Program-made: the position numbers and the translations under genes | Source of the DNA: Carallia brachiata | Lineage: Eukaryota > Streptophyta > Magnoliopsida > Malpighiales > Rhizophoraceae | Direction of reading: 5' to 3' | NCBI GenBank assembly: GCA_021464245.1 | Contig: JADCRB010000018.1 | Span: 1,240,001-1,304,000 of the forward strand | DNA length: 64,000 nt | Notes under the pieces: generated by a model | The model's input: the letters and a program-made list of their open reading frames with translations, nothing else | Database searches by the model: none | What the model was told of the DNA's origin: nothing | Shown: in pieces, positions 48,549 through 61,754 of the stretch | How positions within the stretch are numbered: the first letter of the stretch is position 1 | How the letters are laid out: each line of letters begins with the position of its first letter

Positions 48549-49958
48549 GACGGAGAGGTCCATGCCAGTTTGAATAAAGTTCCAACTATGGATCAATTGC
48601 CTTAATTTGTGGCTATGGAATCACCATATTTTTAAACCTATACCCTGTAGTAGTTGGCATCATGAAATTAGAAATAAACGGGCACTGCTAGCAGCTCAGG
48701 GCTGTCTGTTAGTGACCTTATTAAGGTTTAGTGTGTCCTCTCATGTGGACTGCTCAGCATACATTTGTAACAATTTCTTTTTTTTTAAAAATTTTTCTTC
48801 TTGATTTCTTTATTTTTTCAACTTTTCTGATGTATCAAACACAAAATTGCAAGTTTTTCAACCCATAAACAAAGTAATGTTTAATGCGATATGATCAACG
48901 AGAAAAGTAAAAGTGTTTTGTCCTCGATTTTCATCTAACAGTGGGCCCAATAAGATATTTTCTAGCCCATATTGAATTTCGGAATTGGATTATATAAGAG
49001 TTGGGTTGAGTCAAAATTTGACTTAGTCAACCTCCACTCAAAAAAGATTTTTATGAATTATTCAAAATCCAAATTCTTAAATTTGAATTCGCTTGAAAAA
49101 TATTGCTAAGTTCTGGTTGATTCGGGCTCGGCCCGTTTAAGGGATCTCAAACTCAAGTTTGGTTGAAATTTGGTCTCAAGTTTTGATCGGCAGCAAACTG
49201 GGCTCATTATTTAAGCTCAGTACCTTCTGGTATGTTGGGATTATTTTGTCGCGCTTCCCGGCTGATTTTGAGGAGTCATCGGGAATGGAATCCTTAGTAT
49301 AGTGACGCACAAGCGGCGCGTTTAGTCTCATCGATCGCCTCACTAGCAATTTGAATGAGTGTATTTGGTACGGTAACAATCGAATGCATACACACAGTTA
49401 TAATTTTCTCTAATGAGATTGTAAATTGTGACTCATATTCTCTCATTTCTTGACCCCAAAAAAGAGAGAGAGAGAATTCGTTCAATGCCACGTCTTTTGT
49501 CCCTCTTTCATCTTCAAAGGAAGCAACACCCGTGTACTCAATTTACGAGTCATCCTAACAGCTACGCTGCCACTTAAACTTCACGCCAATCCGCAAAAAA
49601 TTGCTTTGGTAAAAAATTTTGAGATTTTTATTGAAATTAAATTTTTATTTTGAAGTTCTGAAATTTTATAATTTTTTAGGAATTAATTTTAACTTTTTAG
49701 AATTTTTAGATTTTTTTTTTTTTGCATTTTTTAGAAAAATTTCAATACGCACTTGATACATATTTTTAAAATATATCTAAATATGTTTTTAATACATATT
49801 TGATAGTTTTTATTAATTTTTTAAGTTTTTTTGGTCTAAAATATGTAAAAAAAATTTATTTGATATTTTTTATTTTTATTTGTTTTTTTAACATATTTCT
49901 AATTTTTAAAAAATTTTTAATTTGATCAAAGACCGTTTTTAATAGTTAAAGCTCAATC
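48549..49958. other. Intergenic after the sulfotransferase
   Basis: 3' UTR and AT-rich intergenic DNA. No gene is recognised. Confidence 0.5.
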
Positions 49959-49966
49959 TATATAAG

Positions 49967-50468
49967 GAGATATGCATTTATTTAGTAATAAACCTTTAAT
50001 TTTTTTATTTAAGTTCTAAATCTTTTTGAAATTTCATTTTAGTCCTAAATCTTTTGATTTTACTCCAAATCAGTCCTTCCGTTAGTCAAATCGTTAAAAA
50101 TTACTGTTGACTAACGGAAATTTTTTTAAAAAGGTAAAATATATTATTTAAATTTTTTTTGTTATCAAATACTTGTATTTTACTCTCAAATAGTAACATG
50201 TAAGTTGAGATTTTTAATTTTTTTATTTTTTATTTTATTTTTTTAAGATTACACAACGTATTTCTATTAACTAATAAATTAAAATAGTATATTTTACATT
50301 TTAAAAAAGATTTTCGTTAGTCAACAATAATTTTTAACAGTTTAACTAACGGAAGGACTGGTTTGGAGCAAAATTAAAAGGTTTAGGACTGAAATAATAT
50401 ATTAAAAAAGTTTAAGACTTAAATAAAAAAAATCTAAAGGTTTAGAACTAAATAAATGTATATTCTTG
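49967..50468. mobile_element. Probable third MITE, Mutator-like
   Basis: Inverted termini (left ATGCATTTATTTAGTAATAAACC; right, inverted, ATACATTTATTTAGTTCTAAACC) and long complementary arms. The centre is two copies of a GTTGACTAACGG-type segment in opposite orientation. It is flanked by TATATAAG (49959-49966 and 50469-50476), although this 8-bp match in AT-rich DNA is weak proof. It shares AGTCCTAAATCTTTT-like words with the two Mutator-like MITEs but is a different family. Confidence 0.65.
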
Positions 50469-50476
50469 TATATAAG

Positions 50477-51495
50477 ATTAGACTCAATTGACATATATAT
50501 ATTATATATATATATATATATTAATATTTATGACTAAATTGAAATAAGTTATGACTCAAAATGAAAAAAATGAAAACATATAGAGCTAACTTTTTGCTTA
50601 TGCAGTATTGAATGATATTTGCCAAAAAAGAATTTGCCATAAAGTACGGCTAATACGGTTATAATTTTCCCGTGACAAGATGCGCAAATCTAATTGTTTA
50701 TGAGATGTCATAAATCTATATAATGCAACAAATTTGTTGTTTTGGAAATAACAAAAGATTTGGCTACCAAATCTATAGTTTGTTGTACTAATACACCCCT
50801 TTTTTCTATTCTAGTGCACATAAATTCAGGTTGCTTTTTCTGAGTTGGGTATTAGAATTAATGCAAACCATGCATTATCAAATTTATCATGCATAAACAT
50901 AAAAAAGAAAGGGAAATTTTGATTAATTAGAGCATATATGATTGAGTCTAATGAAAAGCTCATGCAATGTTCACCCCTGTACATGTTAGGCAAATATGAA
51001 ACAAGTCTAATACATGGTATAGCTAGTCGTTAACATGTAGAAGTTAATCGGGGAATTATTAAAATTATCTTATTAGGTACACCGAGCATGGTTGACTGGG
51101 CGGTAGATTGAACAATATTTTAATTTTTTTTTATAAAATTAAAACTTACATATAAATGAATATTACTTCAGAATTTAAAGTATATATTTCATATAAGGAT
51201 TCACTAAAAAAATCCTTTAGGAATAAAAAAAAATAAAAATTATTATTATATTGTATGTGTGTACTACTTGGTATACGAAAATATGTATACAAAACATTTC
51301 TGTCATTAAAAACACTGAAATCGCTAAAAAAAAGAAAAATTATAGATACACCACGCGGTCTAGTCTACAGTGCACACACCCCATATATACAAAAAGAAAC
51401 AAAAGGGAATTCTCTGAATTTGTACAAAAAAGAACAGATCATATATGAGAGATTCTTAATAGATGCTTCGTATAGAGGTATTACTCAAAGCTCGA
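50477..51495. other. Intergenic / CYSTM 3' flank
   Basis: Contains a (TA)n tract at about 50493-50520 and AT-rich DNA. The ORFs at 51251-51617 overlap the CYSTM gene on the other strand and are chance. Confidence 0.5.
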
Positions 51496-51979
51496 TCAAA
51501 AGCAAGCATCCAGGCAGCAGTAGCAACACCAACCAAGACAACTGCATGCATTGGAACAAGTTTTTTTTTAATTTTTTTCAGTTTCTTTTTCTGTTTGTGC
51601 TTGTTTGTAATTCATAGATAGATAGACAGAGAGAGAGAGAGAGAGAGATTACCATCCTCTCCAGAACCCATTACCCTTAGGCTTAGTACTGCTTGGAGGG
51701 GGAGGTGGAAGAGGTAGAGGAAGGGGAGGGTTATCACCATTTCTTACTGGATAGCTTGCTTCTGCCGGCGGAGCTGCATGGGGATTCGGAGCGATTGTAG
51801 ATGAATATGATCCCGAAAATTAATGAATGAACACTCCATAGGTACATAATAATGTACGTGGCCAAAATATTCAGAATACTAAACCAAAAGAAAAAAAGGA
51901 TGAAATTCCATTTCAAGTTTTACAATTAAAAATACAAATTACCATTCGTTTGCTCTTTATGCTCGTAAGGAATCATCAT
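51496..51979 (-). CDS. Cysteine-rich transmembrane module (CYSTM) small protein
   Basis: Three short exons on the - strand join in frame with GT-AG sites: 51979-51943, 51773-51653 and 51541-51496. They total 204 nt and 67 aa. The protein has a short polar N-terminus (MMIPYEHKEQTN), a proline-rich middle (PPLPLPLPPPPPSSTKPKG) and the C-terminal CYSTM: GNGFWRGC, then CLGWCCYCCLDACF. The cysteine-dense tail after a GFWxGC start is the family's signature. CYSTM proteins are small tail-anchored membrane proteins linked to stress tolerance. The gene is too fragmented to appear as one ORF. Intron 2 has a (GA)n tract just inside the donor. The intron 1 acceptor (CATGCAG) is the only good choice that keeps frame. 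Two ATGs are adjacent (51979 and 51976). Confidence 0.82.
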
Positions 51980-54900
51980 ATTTAAAACCAAAAATCTTGA
52001 AAGGAATAACTCTGCGTGGATGCAAATGAAGATAAAATGACAACTAATTAATGACACATAAAGCATACGGCTTAATAAGAATGTATAAAAGACGGTGGTC
52101 ATGAAATATAGAAACAAGAGAGATGAGATCATAGTGGAGTGGTTGTGGCTTCACCTAAACCAATACAAGCATTTTTCTTTCATACTGACGTATTTGGTGT
52201 ACAATGTTTATTTTGCTTTTTAATATAAAAAGACATAGGGAAGGAAAGACCTAGAGAGAGACAATAGTTAGTGATTAAAAAGCATTGTTATAAAACCAGA
52301 TTGGTCTAACTAGTTAGATCGTTTAATGGATTTTCCAAATTGTAAGTCGATTCGGATCTTAAAAAATCTAAATGAACTTTTAAATTGAGATTGATCCGAT
52401 AACAATTAACTATTGATTCATAGTTGATTTATTTATTAAAAAATAAATTAATTGTTGAAAATACTTATTCTTAAAAATTAATTATTTGATCTAGATAAGA
52501 CTATCAGTGGCCACAGAAGTAAAAATAAAAAAAAATAAAAAAATGCTAATCAATTATTATTAAAAAAAAGATACCGACGTTTTTTGGATAAGTCCAGGAT
52601 GACCTCTGTTAACTGGAAGTCCAAAAACTTAATAGGGTGATCTTTAAGCCCAAGAGCACAGCCCTAAGAGTAAGGCCTACTATTAAATGATAAGCCGAAA
52701 AGGTATCCGAAACAATTTTTACTCTCATAGCAATGATAAAATTGTTATATTCTACCAACAAAAATAAAATTGTTATACTTACCAAAAAAAAATTTGTTAT
52801 ATCAGCTCTTCTGGAGAGTGGGGACCAACAAAATTGTTATATTAAACCAAAAATAATAATAATAAAATTATTATATCAGTTCTTTTGAGAAGTGATGACA
52901 CTTTAGTAACTGAAATTTAAATTTTTATTTTAAAAATCTTAGATTTTAATTTTAAAAAGAGAATGTGAGATTTATTGAGAGAAAAAAGTTATCATAATTA
53001 TTGCACTCTTTTTAGAGTTTGAGTATAATAGGTTGTTTTAGTTCTCTTTTTGGGGATTGAAGCAAATTGTTTGAGACTCTCTCCCTATAGCACATAGATC
53101 TTGCAGCAAAACTATTCTACCAGACACTCTCAGAAAAATGTATGATTCCCAACCAAAATGTTTGGAGTAAAGTCATGATTCTTAGTACCAGTTGTGTGAT
53201 TTCTATTTAGATGTGGAGCCCTTCGCTTTTCTTTCGTGTTGAAGATCCAACAAAAGGATTCATTTCGAAGGCAACTTGATCAGAGTTTTGTTTTTTAAGA
53301 TCCCCCTTTTCTGGTATGGTGGAGACCAGCGATTATTACAATGCTAAAGCCTAAAGAAAGTCTAACCAGGAACCCAAAAAATTTCCTAGCTTGTTGTCCC
53401 TTGCATTGTGGCATATGGGATACTTTATTAGAGTATGTTCGTCTTTGACTTGTGTCTCGCCTTTGTTTGAAGCTTAATCACTCTTGTTTTTTCTTTGAGC
53501 CGAAAGTGCAATTAGTCACTTATTATAGTAGGGTTATAATGCAAGCCAGGCCATGTTAGCATAAGATCGACTTGGATTATGTATTTTGGCATGGCTCGCG
53601 CCAGTTGGGCAACAATAGTTGCGGGCCATGCCTAGGCCCAGCTCTATGCGGAACAGAGCACACTGCAATCATGGAGGAATATAAACAAATTTGAGAAAAA
53701 CTTTTCAGTAGACAAAAAAAAAAAAAAAAAAAGAAAAACCTTTCAGGGAAGAATTACTCTAAAATAGTAAAAAAAAAGTGATATGTGTGATTGGATTGTT
53801 AACTTCGTGGAAATAAAACAAATAGATGAAAATTAGATGCATTGAATAATATTACTATTTGTTTCTAATTAGATGTATTTATATAATTTTGCTCAATAAA
53901 TTTTGGTTAGTCATCAAGACTCTTACAAGAGACACTTTAGTTATCAAGCTAATCAAGTTGTTAATTGGATTGTTAAATTCGCTAAAACTCGGATGTGTCC
54001 AAATGATTGGGTTTTTTTTTCCTCCCATCGAGATTTGTAATCTTTGAATTTGGATGTAAAGGCAATGGTTTATTAATGAAGTGGATTTGCCTTTTTGTAA
54101 GACCCAAAAAAAAAAAAAAAACAGACATGACCCAACTTCCATTTAAAATTTGACAAGAAATGAAACCAGATAATCAGGAACTAGTTTGGGAAACATAATT
54201 GATTCCACAGTCTCAGTTCCAATCGGAACTGAGGGAGGGAGCAGTGGTTCTAATCGGAATTAATGTTGTGTTTGTATTGTTAAGAAATTGTGAAAAAGAA
54301 AATTATGAGAAAATAAAATTATTTAAATTGATAAGAAAATTATGAGAAAGAAAATAATAAAAAATAAATAGTAATTTGTGAGAAAAAAAAGTAAAAATTT
54401 GTTATTTAAATTAATGAGAATGCTATGAAAAAAGAAAAATTGTGAAAAAAATAATATAATAATAATAATATTTTCAACTAAAATTTTTTAATTATTTTTT
54501 TATCAAATTCCTCAAACCAAATACACAATAAGAGAAGGGCATGCCCCACTGTTCAATTACTATTCATCTTCTTCAAAAAATCGAACTATAATTGTAACGT
54601 TACGCAACTGTAGAATTGAACCAAATACTATTGATTCTAGAAAAGGACAAAACGAAAAGACCAAAGTGGTTAATTTTTTTGACCAAAGTGGTTAATTTTG
54701 TTTCTATTCAGACAATTTTTAGAATAAGGGAACTGATTTGAAATGACAATCAGAACCCAACTGGAGTTGAAATTGGTCCAAACTAAGTCGAGTTGTCTGC
54801 CATTGTCCAATTCAATTTCTTGTTAGGTATGACCACACACTAAAGTTGGGTCATAAATTATTTTAAGAACAAAAGTACGTAAATATGAGCTTTAAAAAAA

Positions 54901-57617
54901 GAAAAGGCGCTTTAAAAATGACAAAAGGTAATAAATTGATTTGACATGAGCCTTAAAAATGAAGTTCTTATCTCTTAAAAAAATAAAAAATAATTAATAT
55001 ATCATTAATTTTATAGAAAGTAATAAATAGAGTATTAATTTTAAAAAATAATATATTTAATATTAATTTTATTTAAAATAATAAATTTAATACATAATAA
55101 GTTTATATAGATAAAATTTGTTAGTATTGATACAGATTTATAAAAATATATTTATTTTAATAATATAATAATCATATAAATTAGTGTCAAATTATCAAAA
55201 TAAATAAATTATGTTTAAAAATTTTATAACGTACTAATTTTTTATTTTAGGCAAAATTAATGTTAAATTTTTTATTTTTAAAATTAGTATTAAATTTTTA
55301 TTTTAAGTAAAAATTAATAATATTTTTGTATATTAACCCAAACAAAAATAAATGTTAATAAATATTTCCACGTGTTAAAGAAGAGGATGATCAAACTTTC
55401 ATTAACATATAACCAAACGAATTGGCCTCTATTTTATAGTTGGTCCTTCATTTTGGACTCGCTTCTATGGCATAAATTTTTAATTAAAATTTGTAGCGCA
55501 CACTGCACAGTTCACACATGGGGTGAAAGCAATGAGGATGAGTTCTCCAGACCCAGCTGAGGGAAGTTTGTCCCATTTGAATTTGAAACGAAGGAAATCT
55601 CTAGCCCCTCACGTGGGGGGCCAAGAGGGAAAGCTGCTCAAGGTGTTTTCTTGCAAAAGAGCAGGCCGCAAGAGTAATTCATGGGCCAAAGCCTGTCTGG
55701 TACCACCATATAATAGGTCACAGGAATGGAATAATGAGTGGGGAATGACCAAAATTCATGCTTTGAATTATGGGGACATTGGGTGCCCAAACCTGCTGGA
55801 TAAAAACTCCTTTCGTTCGTTTTGTTTCTCTGCCCACCAAAACATGGAAGCCCCATCAATGGAGTGGTCAATTATCGCTGCAAAACCAAACAAACCCATC
55901 AATTTTTTTTTTTCTCATTTTAATGTAAATTTGCTAAGATTAAAAAAAAAAAAAAAAAGAGCCTGGCTTCAGCTTCCCTGATTAACTGTTGCTCAATAGC
56001 AATTGGCATGGGCAGATGTACAATGATGATTGGATTCAGAGGTCTGAATTAATCCCAACTAGAGACAGGGGTATGGCATGTGCCCCTCTGCAACAAAGTA
56101 AAGAAGAAGGTTGTTAGTTTTGGATGTATTTTCTTGCTATAATTAATATCCATTTTTCTTTCGCTAAAAACACATGGTTTAAAGTGGGCTACTAGGTCCA
56201 CCTTGTAATATTTGGCATCTCTTGATGATGTTAAAAATATTCAACAATATTCAAATGATAATGATCAAATATAAAAATTCACATTGAAATATTGATATGA
56301 GTTTTTATATTTTTGTACCAGGGGCCGACCTGTGGAGGAAGAGTCAAAATGTACTGCAGGAGAAATACTGTCACATTGAATGTTAGCAATGCTTTGGTAT
56401 AAAAGCACAGGGTAATACCATGAAATAAGTGTTGAAGATAACTTATGAGCAAGCAGAAATCACATGCTCTTGAATCATGAAGACAAAAGCGGAGTCCTTT
56501 CAAAGATTACCCAAAATCACTTCAGAATTGATGCCAAGGTAAAGCCTGGAAGATATCTGTCTATTCATTATTAATTAAACCCTTCAGATAGCAGTACTTT
56601 CTCAAAAATTAAATGATCCTGAAACCACATAATACATACCTAATTACAAGATCATACCAATTATGCAAAAACATCGTTAAATTAGCCACCATAAGTCCAC
56701 GAGCATGCAATTACTCCAGTATAACAAGCTGGAAACTCCAGAGTGACATACAAGTCGCTGCTACTGTCATGTATGTGTTCAGCTAAGACAGGCACCAGCA
56801 AATTGAAGGAAGACAGAAAAGCAGAAGAAGAAGAAGGCTAATTTGGCAATTTTCGCTTCTTTAGTTTGATCTTAAAATACAACTCTAGTTGGCCTCTTTT
56901 ACAATTTTCTAGCACAGTTAAACAAATGGGGTCTGTCCATTTTTAATAGAGGACAAAGATCATAAAGTCGCCGAAGCTAAATAAGGCAGTGCAGACGTCC
57001 TCTTTGTAGCCTATTTAAAACATTGGATCTTTTCATTCTCTCTAGTGCATTGTACTGAGCCAATCTGCCCATTGCATTAAAATCATCCTTTTTCATTGAT
57101 GGCTTATGCAGAATAGTAAAGATAGATTGTTGTGAAACCCAATGAACCAAGTACTGTAACTACTCACATCCTTTCAAATTTAAGGTTTTTCCTTTTCTTT
57201 TTTATATTGATATTGATATCTATGCCTCTTCTGAAGATGGCTATTTCACTCTATTTGACAGCTTCTAGCTGTCTTCTGTTGCATCAAGTCAGCGAGAATT
57301 AATGGATTGTATTTAGATTTTCAGGTGGTGAAACTTATCCTAGGCATTAAATACAAGGTAGGCAGCTTTCAAATTAATGTGAGATGGGTATATCTGATCT
57401 TTGTGTGAAAAAATTGTTCTGGTTCAGAAAGATAAAGGTGTAAGCTGTTCTTTTCTTTGTCTGCATACAGGTGTTCTTTGTTAGTATCCTATTAAGAACC
57501 CCAAAAAATTCTGTTGTCCATCAGCTCTCTTGTTATCAAGAATTCTCCTCTTTTCTTCCCTCTTTGCAGATAGATAGACAGAAAAAGCTCTAGCAGCAAA
57601 GATAGATAGCAATAGCA
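51980..57617. other. Long intergenic region, CYSTM to SOFL
   Basis: 5.6 kb with no recognised gene. A diverged end of the hAT-type MITE family starts at about 52284 (CATTGTTATAAAACCAG). The longest ORF (55523-55981, 152 codons) has even codon-like composition in its first two thirds but no recognisable domain, and it ends in a poly-A tract. The last 150 bases are the SOFL leader. A transcribed non-coding locus near 55.5-56.0 kb cannot be excluded. Confidence 0.4.
52284..52520. mobile_element. Diverged hAT-type MITE fragment
   Basis: Begins CATTGTTATAAAACCAGATTGG, resembling the inverted end CACTGTTTTTAAAACTGG of the 41743-42222 element, and contains similar GATCNGGTNTAACT words. The far end is unclear. 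Confidence 0.4.
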
Positions 57618-58035
57618 ATGGCGTCTTCCCAAATTTTTGGAGGAACAGAAGAGTGTAACAGCTGTGAATCTGGGTGGACCATGTACATTGGCTCTCCCAT
57701 CCCCGGTGATGATGATGATGATGGACATAGTGATGCAAAAGATGACAGCAAGTGCCATGACTGATGATGGGGATGGCATAAACTACAATCACGAAGATGG
57801 CAGTGATGATTCTATGGCTTCTGATGCTTCTTCAGGCCCCAGTACTCAAGGCTCCAGTCATTTCAGGCTTGGAGGGGAAAAGAAGGCTAGCAAGCCAAAG
57901 GACAAGCAAAAGGCCGAAAGTAGGAGAACCAATGAGAAAGAAAAGAAGATGGTTATGGCTAAAAGATCGACCAATGCCTCTGCTCAAAATGGTTCCAAAG
58001 AGAGAAGGAGCAACTGGATTGGAAAAAGAAAATAG
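57618..58035 (+). pseudogene. SOB FIVE-LIKE (SOFL) gene with a frameshift between its two motifs
   Basis: The ATG at 57618 opens MASSQIFGGTEECNSCESGW followed by TMYIGSP, the SOFL-A motif, and then an Asp-rich run. This frame stops at a TGA right after KCHD (57762-57764). The SOFL-B motif, DDSMASDASSGPS (about 57793-57835), and the usual Lys-rich C-terminus ending in GSKERRSNWIGKRK are in the next frame and stop at 58035. The break lies in a (GAT)n-like stretch; leaving out the C at 57761 would put both motifs in one frame. No plausible intron fits between them. SOFL proteins act as positive regulators of cytokinin levels and responses. This is either a recent frameshift, an assembly indel, or a gene using the ATG at 57637, which would lack SOFL-A. 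Confidence 0.82.
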
Positions 58036-58232
58036 GCCATGGTTTTGTTCTTCTTTTTGTTGTTTTGCAGGAGAGGGGGCATTTTGGGCTGAACATGTTT
58101 ACTCGGTTTGAGAAATTAGTCTGGAAACTTTGTATTATTTTGTATGTTTCAAGTTTCGGATATGTACGAGTTGAAATCAATGAAATCGGAACATCAAATT
58201 ACCAATTTATATGTGAACGTATTCCATACACA

Positions 58233-58273
<41 letters not shown>

Positions 58274-60987
58274 AAAGATTTCTTCTTCTTTTTTTTTTTT
58301 TAAAATGCTGCTAACTAGATGGTGGAACCAAAACTGTGATCGAGTGTCAAGTGTCTGCACTTTGCATCAGCAGCTACCACAGCTTTTTTTTTTTTTTTTT
58401 GTTGAATATTTGTTTTGGATGCAATAGCCACGAGGATGGATGACGATGTGCTACTGGGTTCGTATAAGCCTCACTTAGCATTGCCATTGCTTGGTTAGAG
58501 CTACAAAAATTGCTACCTAATGCATTAAAGTTTTGGAAAGAAATGAAAGGGACTCCCAATAGGGAGCCATTGAATCTACATGTGCGAGCTATGACAAGTA
58601 ATCAGAGAAGCGTCATAATGTCCTTGGCGAAAATGGCAGTAAACTGCCAAAGTTTGCCTTATCGTAGATCATTTAAGAGCATGTGCCATGTAGTGTTGAG
58701 TAACAACATTTTGATATTAGGCCAGAACCCAGAAATGTTACTCTTCAAAGCAAATCGAGCTGAAGTGAATAAAAAATTCTACTGTTAAAAGTCAGATTGA
58801 GAACTTCCTGGTGTATTTTTCAGTTATTACCTGCCAAATCCCTCCTCTATATTAAGTTTCCAGGACACGGAGACCTGAAGTTACATGTCCCACTTGAAGA
58901 AGCAAATAAATGTGCATGCATATATATAATTTCAGGAGCTTCACTTCCAAATATACACGATGAAGAATGAGTCGCTGCAACAAGAATCATTTTAAGAAAC
59001 CAAATCATGAGGCCAATCTCATTATAGTTTATAACACATTATATAAGGCGGTATAGGAGAAAACCTCATCAAATAGCAATATAAAATTGTGGAATTTCCC
59101 TTTTACTGAACCAATTAATTTAGGATTTCCCTTTTAATTTACTAAAACCTCCTTTAAGAAAAGGAATTGAGAAGAGGGTCATAGCTTTCACTTCAAATTT
59201 GGAAACTTGAAGCTGCTGTTTTCTGTAGTTCTTTGTAGCATTTTCAGCTTCATGGTGATAACTTGTACAAAATAATCATACGACCATTCATAAATGAAAG
59301 GAATATTCTATAAAAAATATACCAGCTAACTAATATTATAAATAAACAAAGAATGATTCTTAATTTCTTATGCTGTAGTAAATATATACTCATCAGACCT
59401 GTGGGACACTGCTGCCATGCCCGTGGGGTGACGAGGATTATAGTGATTTCGCTAAGGATTTTGACAATACTCCACAGCCTAGGCCATATCACAATAAATG
59501 ACCAGTGCATTGAAGGTCCTCTTCAGTAGAAACAGCAAGTATTGTGTTGCTTTCAGCTCTGCAAGTTATGGTTCTCCTGGCCGAAGGGTACTAGCTCTAT
59601 AGAGTGGGTTAGCGGGATTCAACTCTTATCAATCTCAATTATTTCACTTAGGTGAGATATAAAGTGTTTTGTTTCTTTATAATGCTGTATACTTCTGTAA
59701 TATTTTTAAACTTACTTTTTATTTTTCTGCTAACACTTAACAGATTATATATTAATCATTTCTATGTTAAAAAAAAAAAGTTATGGTTCTTCCTAGAGCT
59801 GTAATTTAATTATACGTACCGGTATATAATAATGGAAAAAGTAATGAAGCATTAAAAGATTGTATTGCTTACATAACAAGTCAATGACATTTTCAAGGTT
59901 ACTATCAATACACCAAATCTGAAACATGTAAAATGCTACTGCTTGTAGCTGACAATGACTAGGTTACATTATCACCCAATGTAGACCAAATCTGGAGATG
60001 GCACATCTCCTAAGAGGGGGTTGTAATTAACACAACACAACTGCATTGAAAGGAATTTGGAAAAACAGCTGTGATATGGCTTCACATGCAGTGGTAGATC
60101 CACATAGGCCAATGGTTAGAGCAATTTTTTCAAAGCAAATCTATGTTCAGAATTTTAATATTTCAATTAGTATTTTAGATACAATTATAATAGAAATTAA
60201 AAAAAAATTATTTTAAATATTATCAATTTTATTACAAAAATTACCAATCTTATTTCATTTGAAATACCAATCGAGATAACAAAATTAAACACATTAATAT
60301 TTTTTTTCTCTCTTTTTTTTAAATGAAGCGAGACCCGGTAGTACAGGGCATGTGACACTTTGCACATTTCCTTTTCATTCCTAATTCCATTACTAGGGGG
60401 GAACGTAGATTATTCATCACATACCCGTGGATGCTGACAATGTCATTTTCGACCCGATAGCGACCCGGTCGAATCATAACAGAATCCTGTGGACTGGATT
60501 TTTACTGAACAAGCTGGCATATATGGCTTCTCTCTGGGGGGGCATTTTCCCAATGTAACAGTTTGTGAAGTCGAGAAAACTTTTGAAGGAGTGAGAAACG
60601 AAGAGGAAAAAACTCCATTGCTGAGGACATTGTTATAAGAATCTGCCAGATCAGACATCCTTGGAAGCCAATAGAACACGTAATTAATGTCTGAAAATTA
60701 CTTGTTAGCCAACCTGTCGCCACAACTAACCTTGCCAATGTCGAGTTATGATGGGAAAGTTAGCTTCCATGTAATGTTGCCCGTATGATGTTAATGTAAA
60801 CATTGTAAACAGACCAGTGCAGCATTTTCTGTTGATCTACGTAATCGACATGGGTTACCAAATGTCTGCAATATGAACCAAGCAAGATTGGTTTGGTTGG
60901 CCACAAGAGCAAATTTTTTAAGATAATATTCAAGATTCAAATATAATTGTCCTGAATTCACACAAAGTATATATCATATTTTTTAAC
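58036..60987. other. Intergenic, SOFL 3' flank to retrotransposon copy B
   Basis: SOFL 3' UTR, a (CT)n microsatellite (about 58233-58270) and AT-rich DNA. A less AT-rich stretch at 60340-60770 has two overlapping ORFs on the - strand without recognisable domains. No gene is called. Confidence 0.45.
58233..58270. repeat. (CT)n microsatellite
   Basis: About 19 CT dinucleotides downstream of SOFL. Confidence 0.95.
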
Positions 60988-61071
60988 TGTAAGCATCAAG
61001 AAAACAAAAAAAATTCAAGAGTCAAAATCTAGAATGCAGGACAATCATATTTCAACAACAACAACAGTAGA

Positions 61072-61650
61072 CTTCTGTCTTACACGAGTATAAAAGGCAA
61101 ACAGTTTAACAGCACACTTCTGCCTCACACAAATAAAAAGGCGACAACACGGTTGCAGACTTCTATCTCGCACGAGTATAAAAGACGATAACTCAACAAC
61201 AACAATAAAACACTAATGTCTCGCACAAATATAAAATGCGATAACTCAACAGCTCAATAGTACACTCCTGTTTCGCACAGTATCAAAGACGATGATCTAA
61301 TAATCCACACTCCTGTCTCGCATGAGTATAAAAGGCGAACCGCTCTACAGTAAATTTAAACTCCTATCTCGCACGAGTATAAAAGGTAACGACTCAAATC
61401 TACATTTCTGTATCGCACGAGTATAAAAGGCGAACAACTGAAACATTCTTCTGCTTCTCACAAGTATAAAAGGCGATAGTTCAACAGAACACTCATACCT
61501 CACACGAGTGTAAAAGGCGATAGCACAGTTCAACACTTCTGTCTCGCACAAGTTTAAAAGGCGACAACGCGGTCCAATATCTTAACTCGCACGAGTATAA
61601 AAGGCGAAACGACAATAACAATACAAGACCCAGTTCAAAACTTCTGACCC
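61072..61650 (+). repeat. TATA-containing minisatellite in copy B
   Basis: About twelve units of 40-55 bp, each a variant of CTCGCACGAGTATAAAAGGCGA. That is roughly twice the number in copy A, with more point changes (for example ATATAAAATGCGA and GTTTAAAAGGCGA). Confidence 0.85.
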
Positions 61651-61754
61651 GCATGAATATTCCAAAAATATAAGAGCAATAGAGGGTTTGAATATGAATC
61701 CTTACTTCAAGTCTCAACTTGTTTTCGCTGCAGATAAAACCTTTGTTTCTCTAC

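Noticed and set aside
55523..55981. 152-codon ORF, the longest unexplained one on the + strand
   Set aside because: No domain, signal peptide or family motif is recognised, it ends in a poly-A-encoded lysine run, and no splice partner was found. Kept only as a remark in the intergenic entry.
57797..58111. 104-codon ORF overlapping SOFL in another frame
   Set aside because: Shadow frame; the SOFL-B motif and Lys-rich tail belong to the frame ending at 58035.
60443..60738. Two overlapping - strand ORFs of 78 codons
   Set aside because: Overlapping frames, no recognised domain and no supported splice partners.
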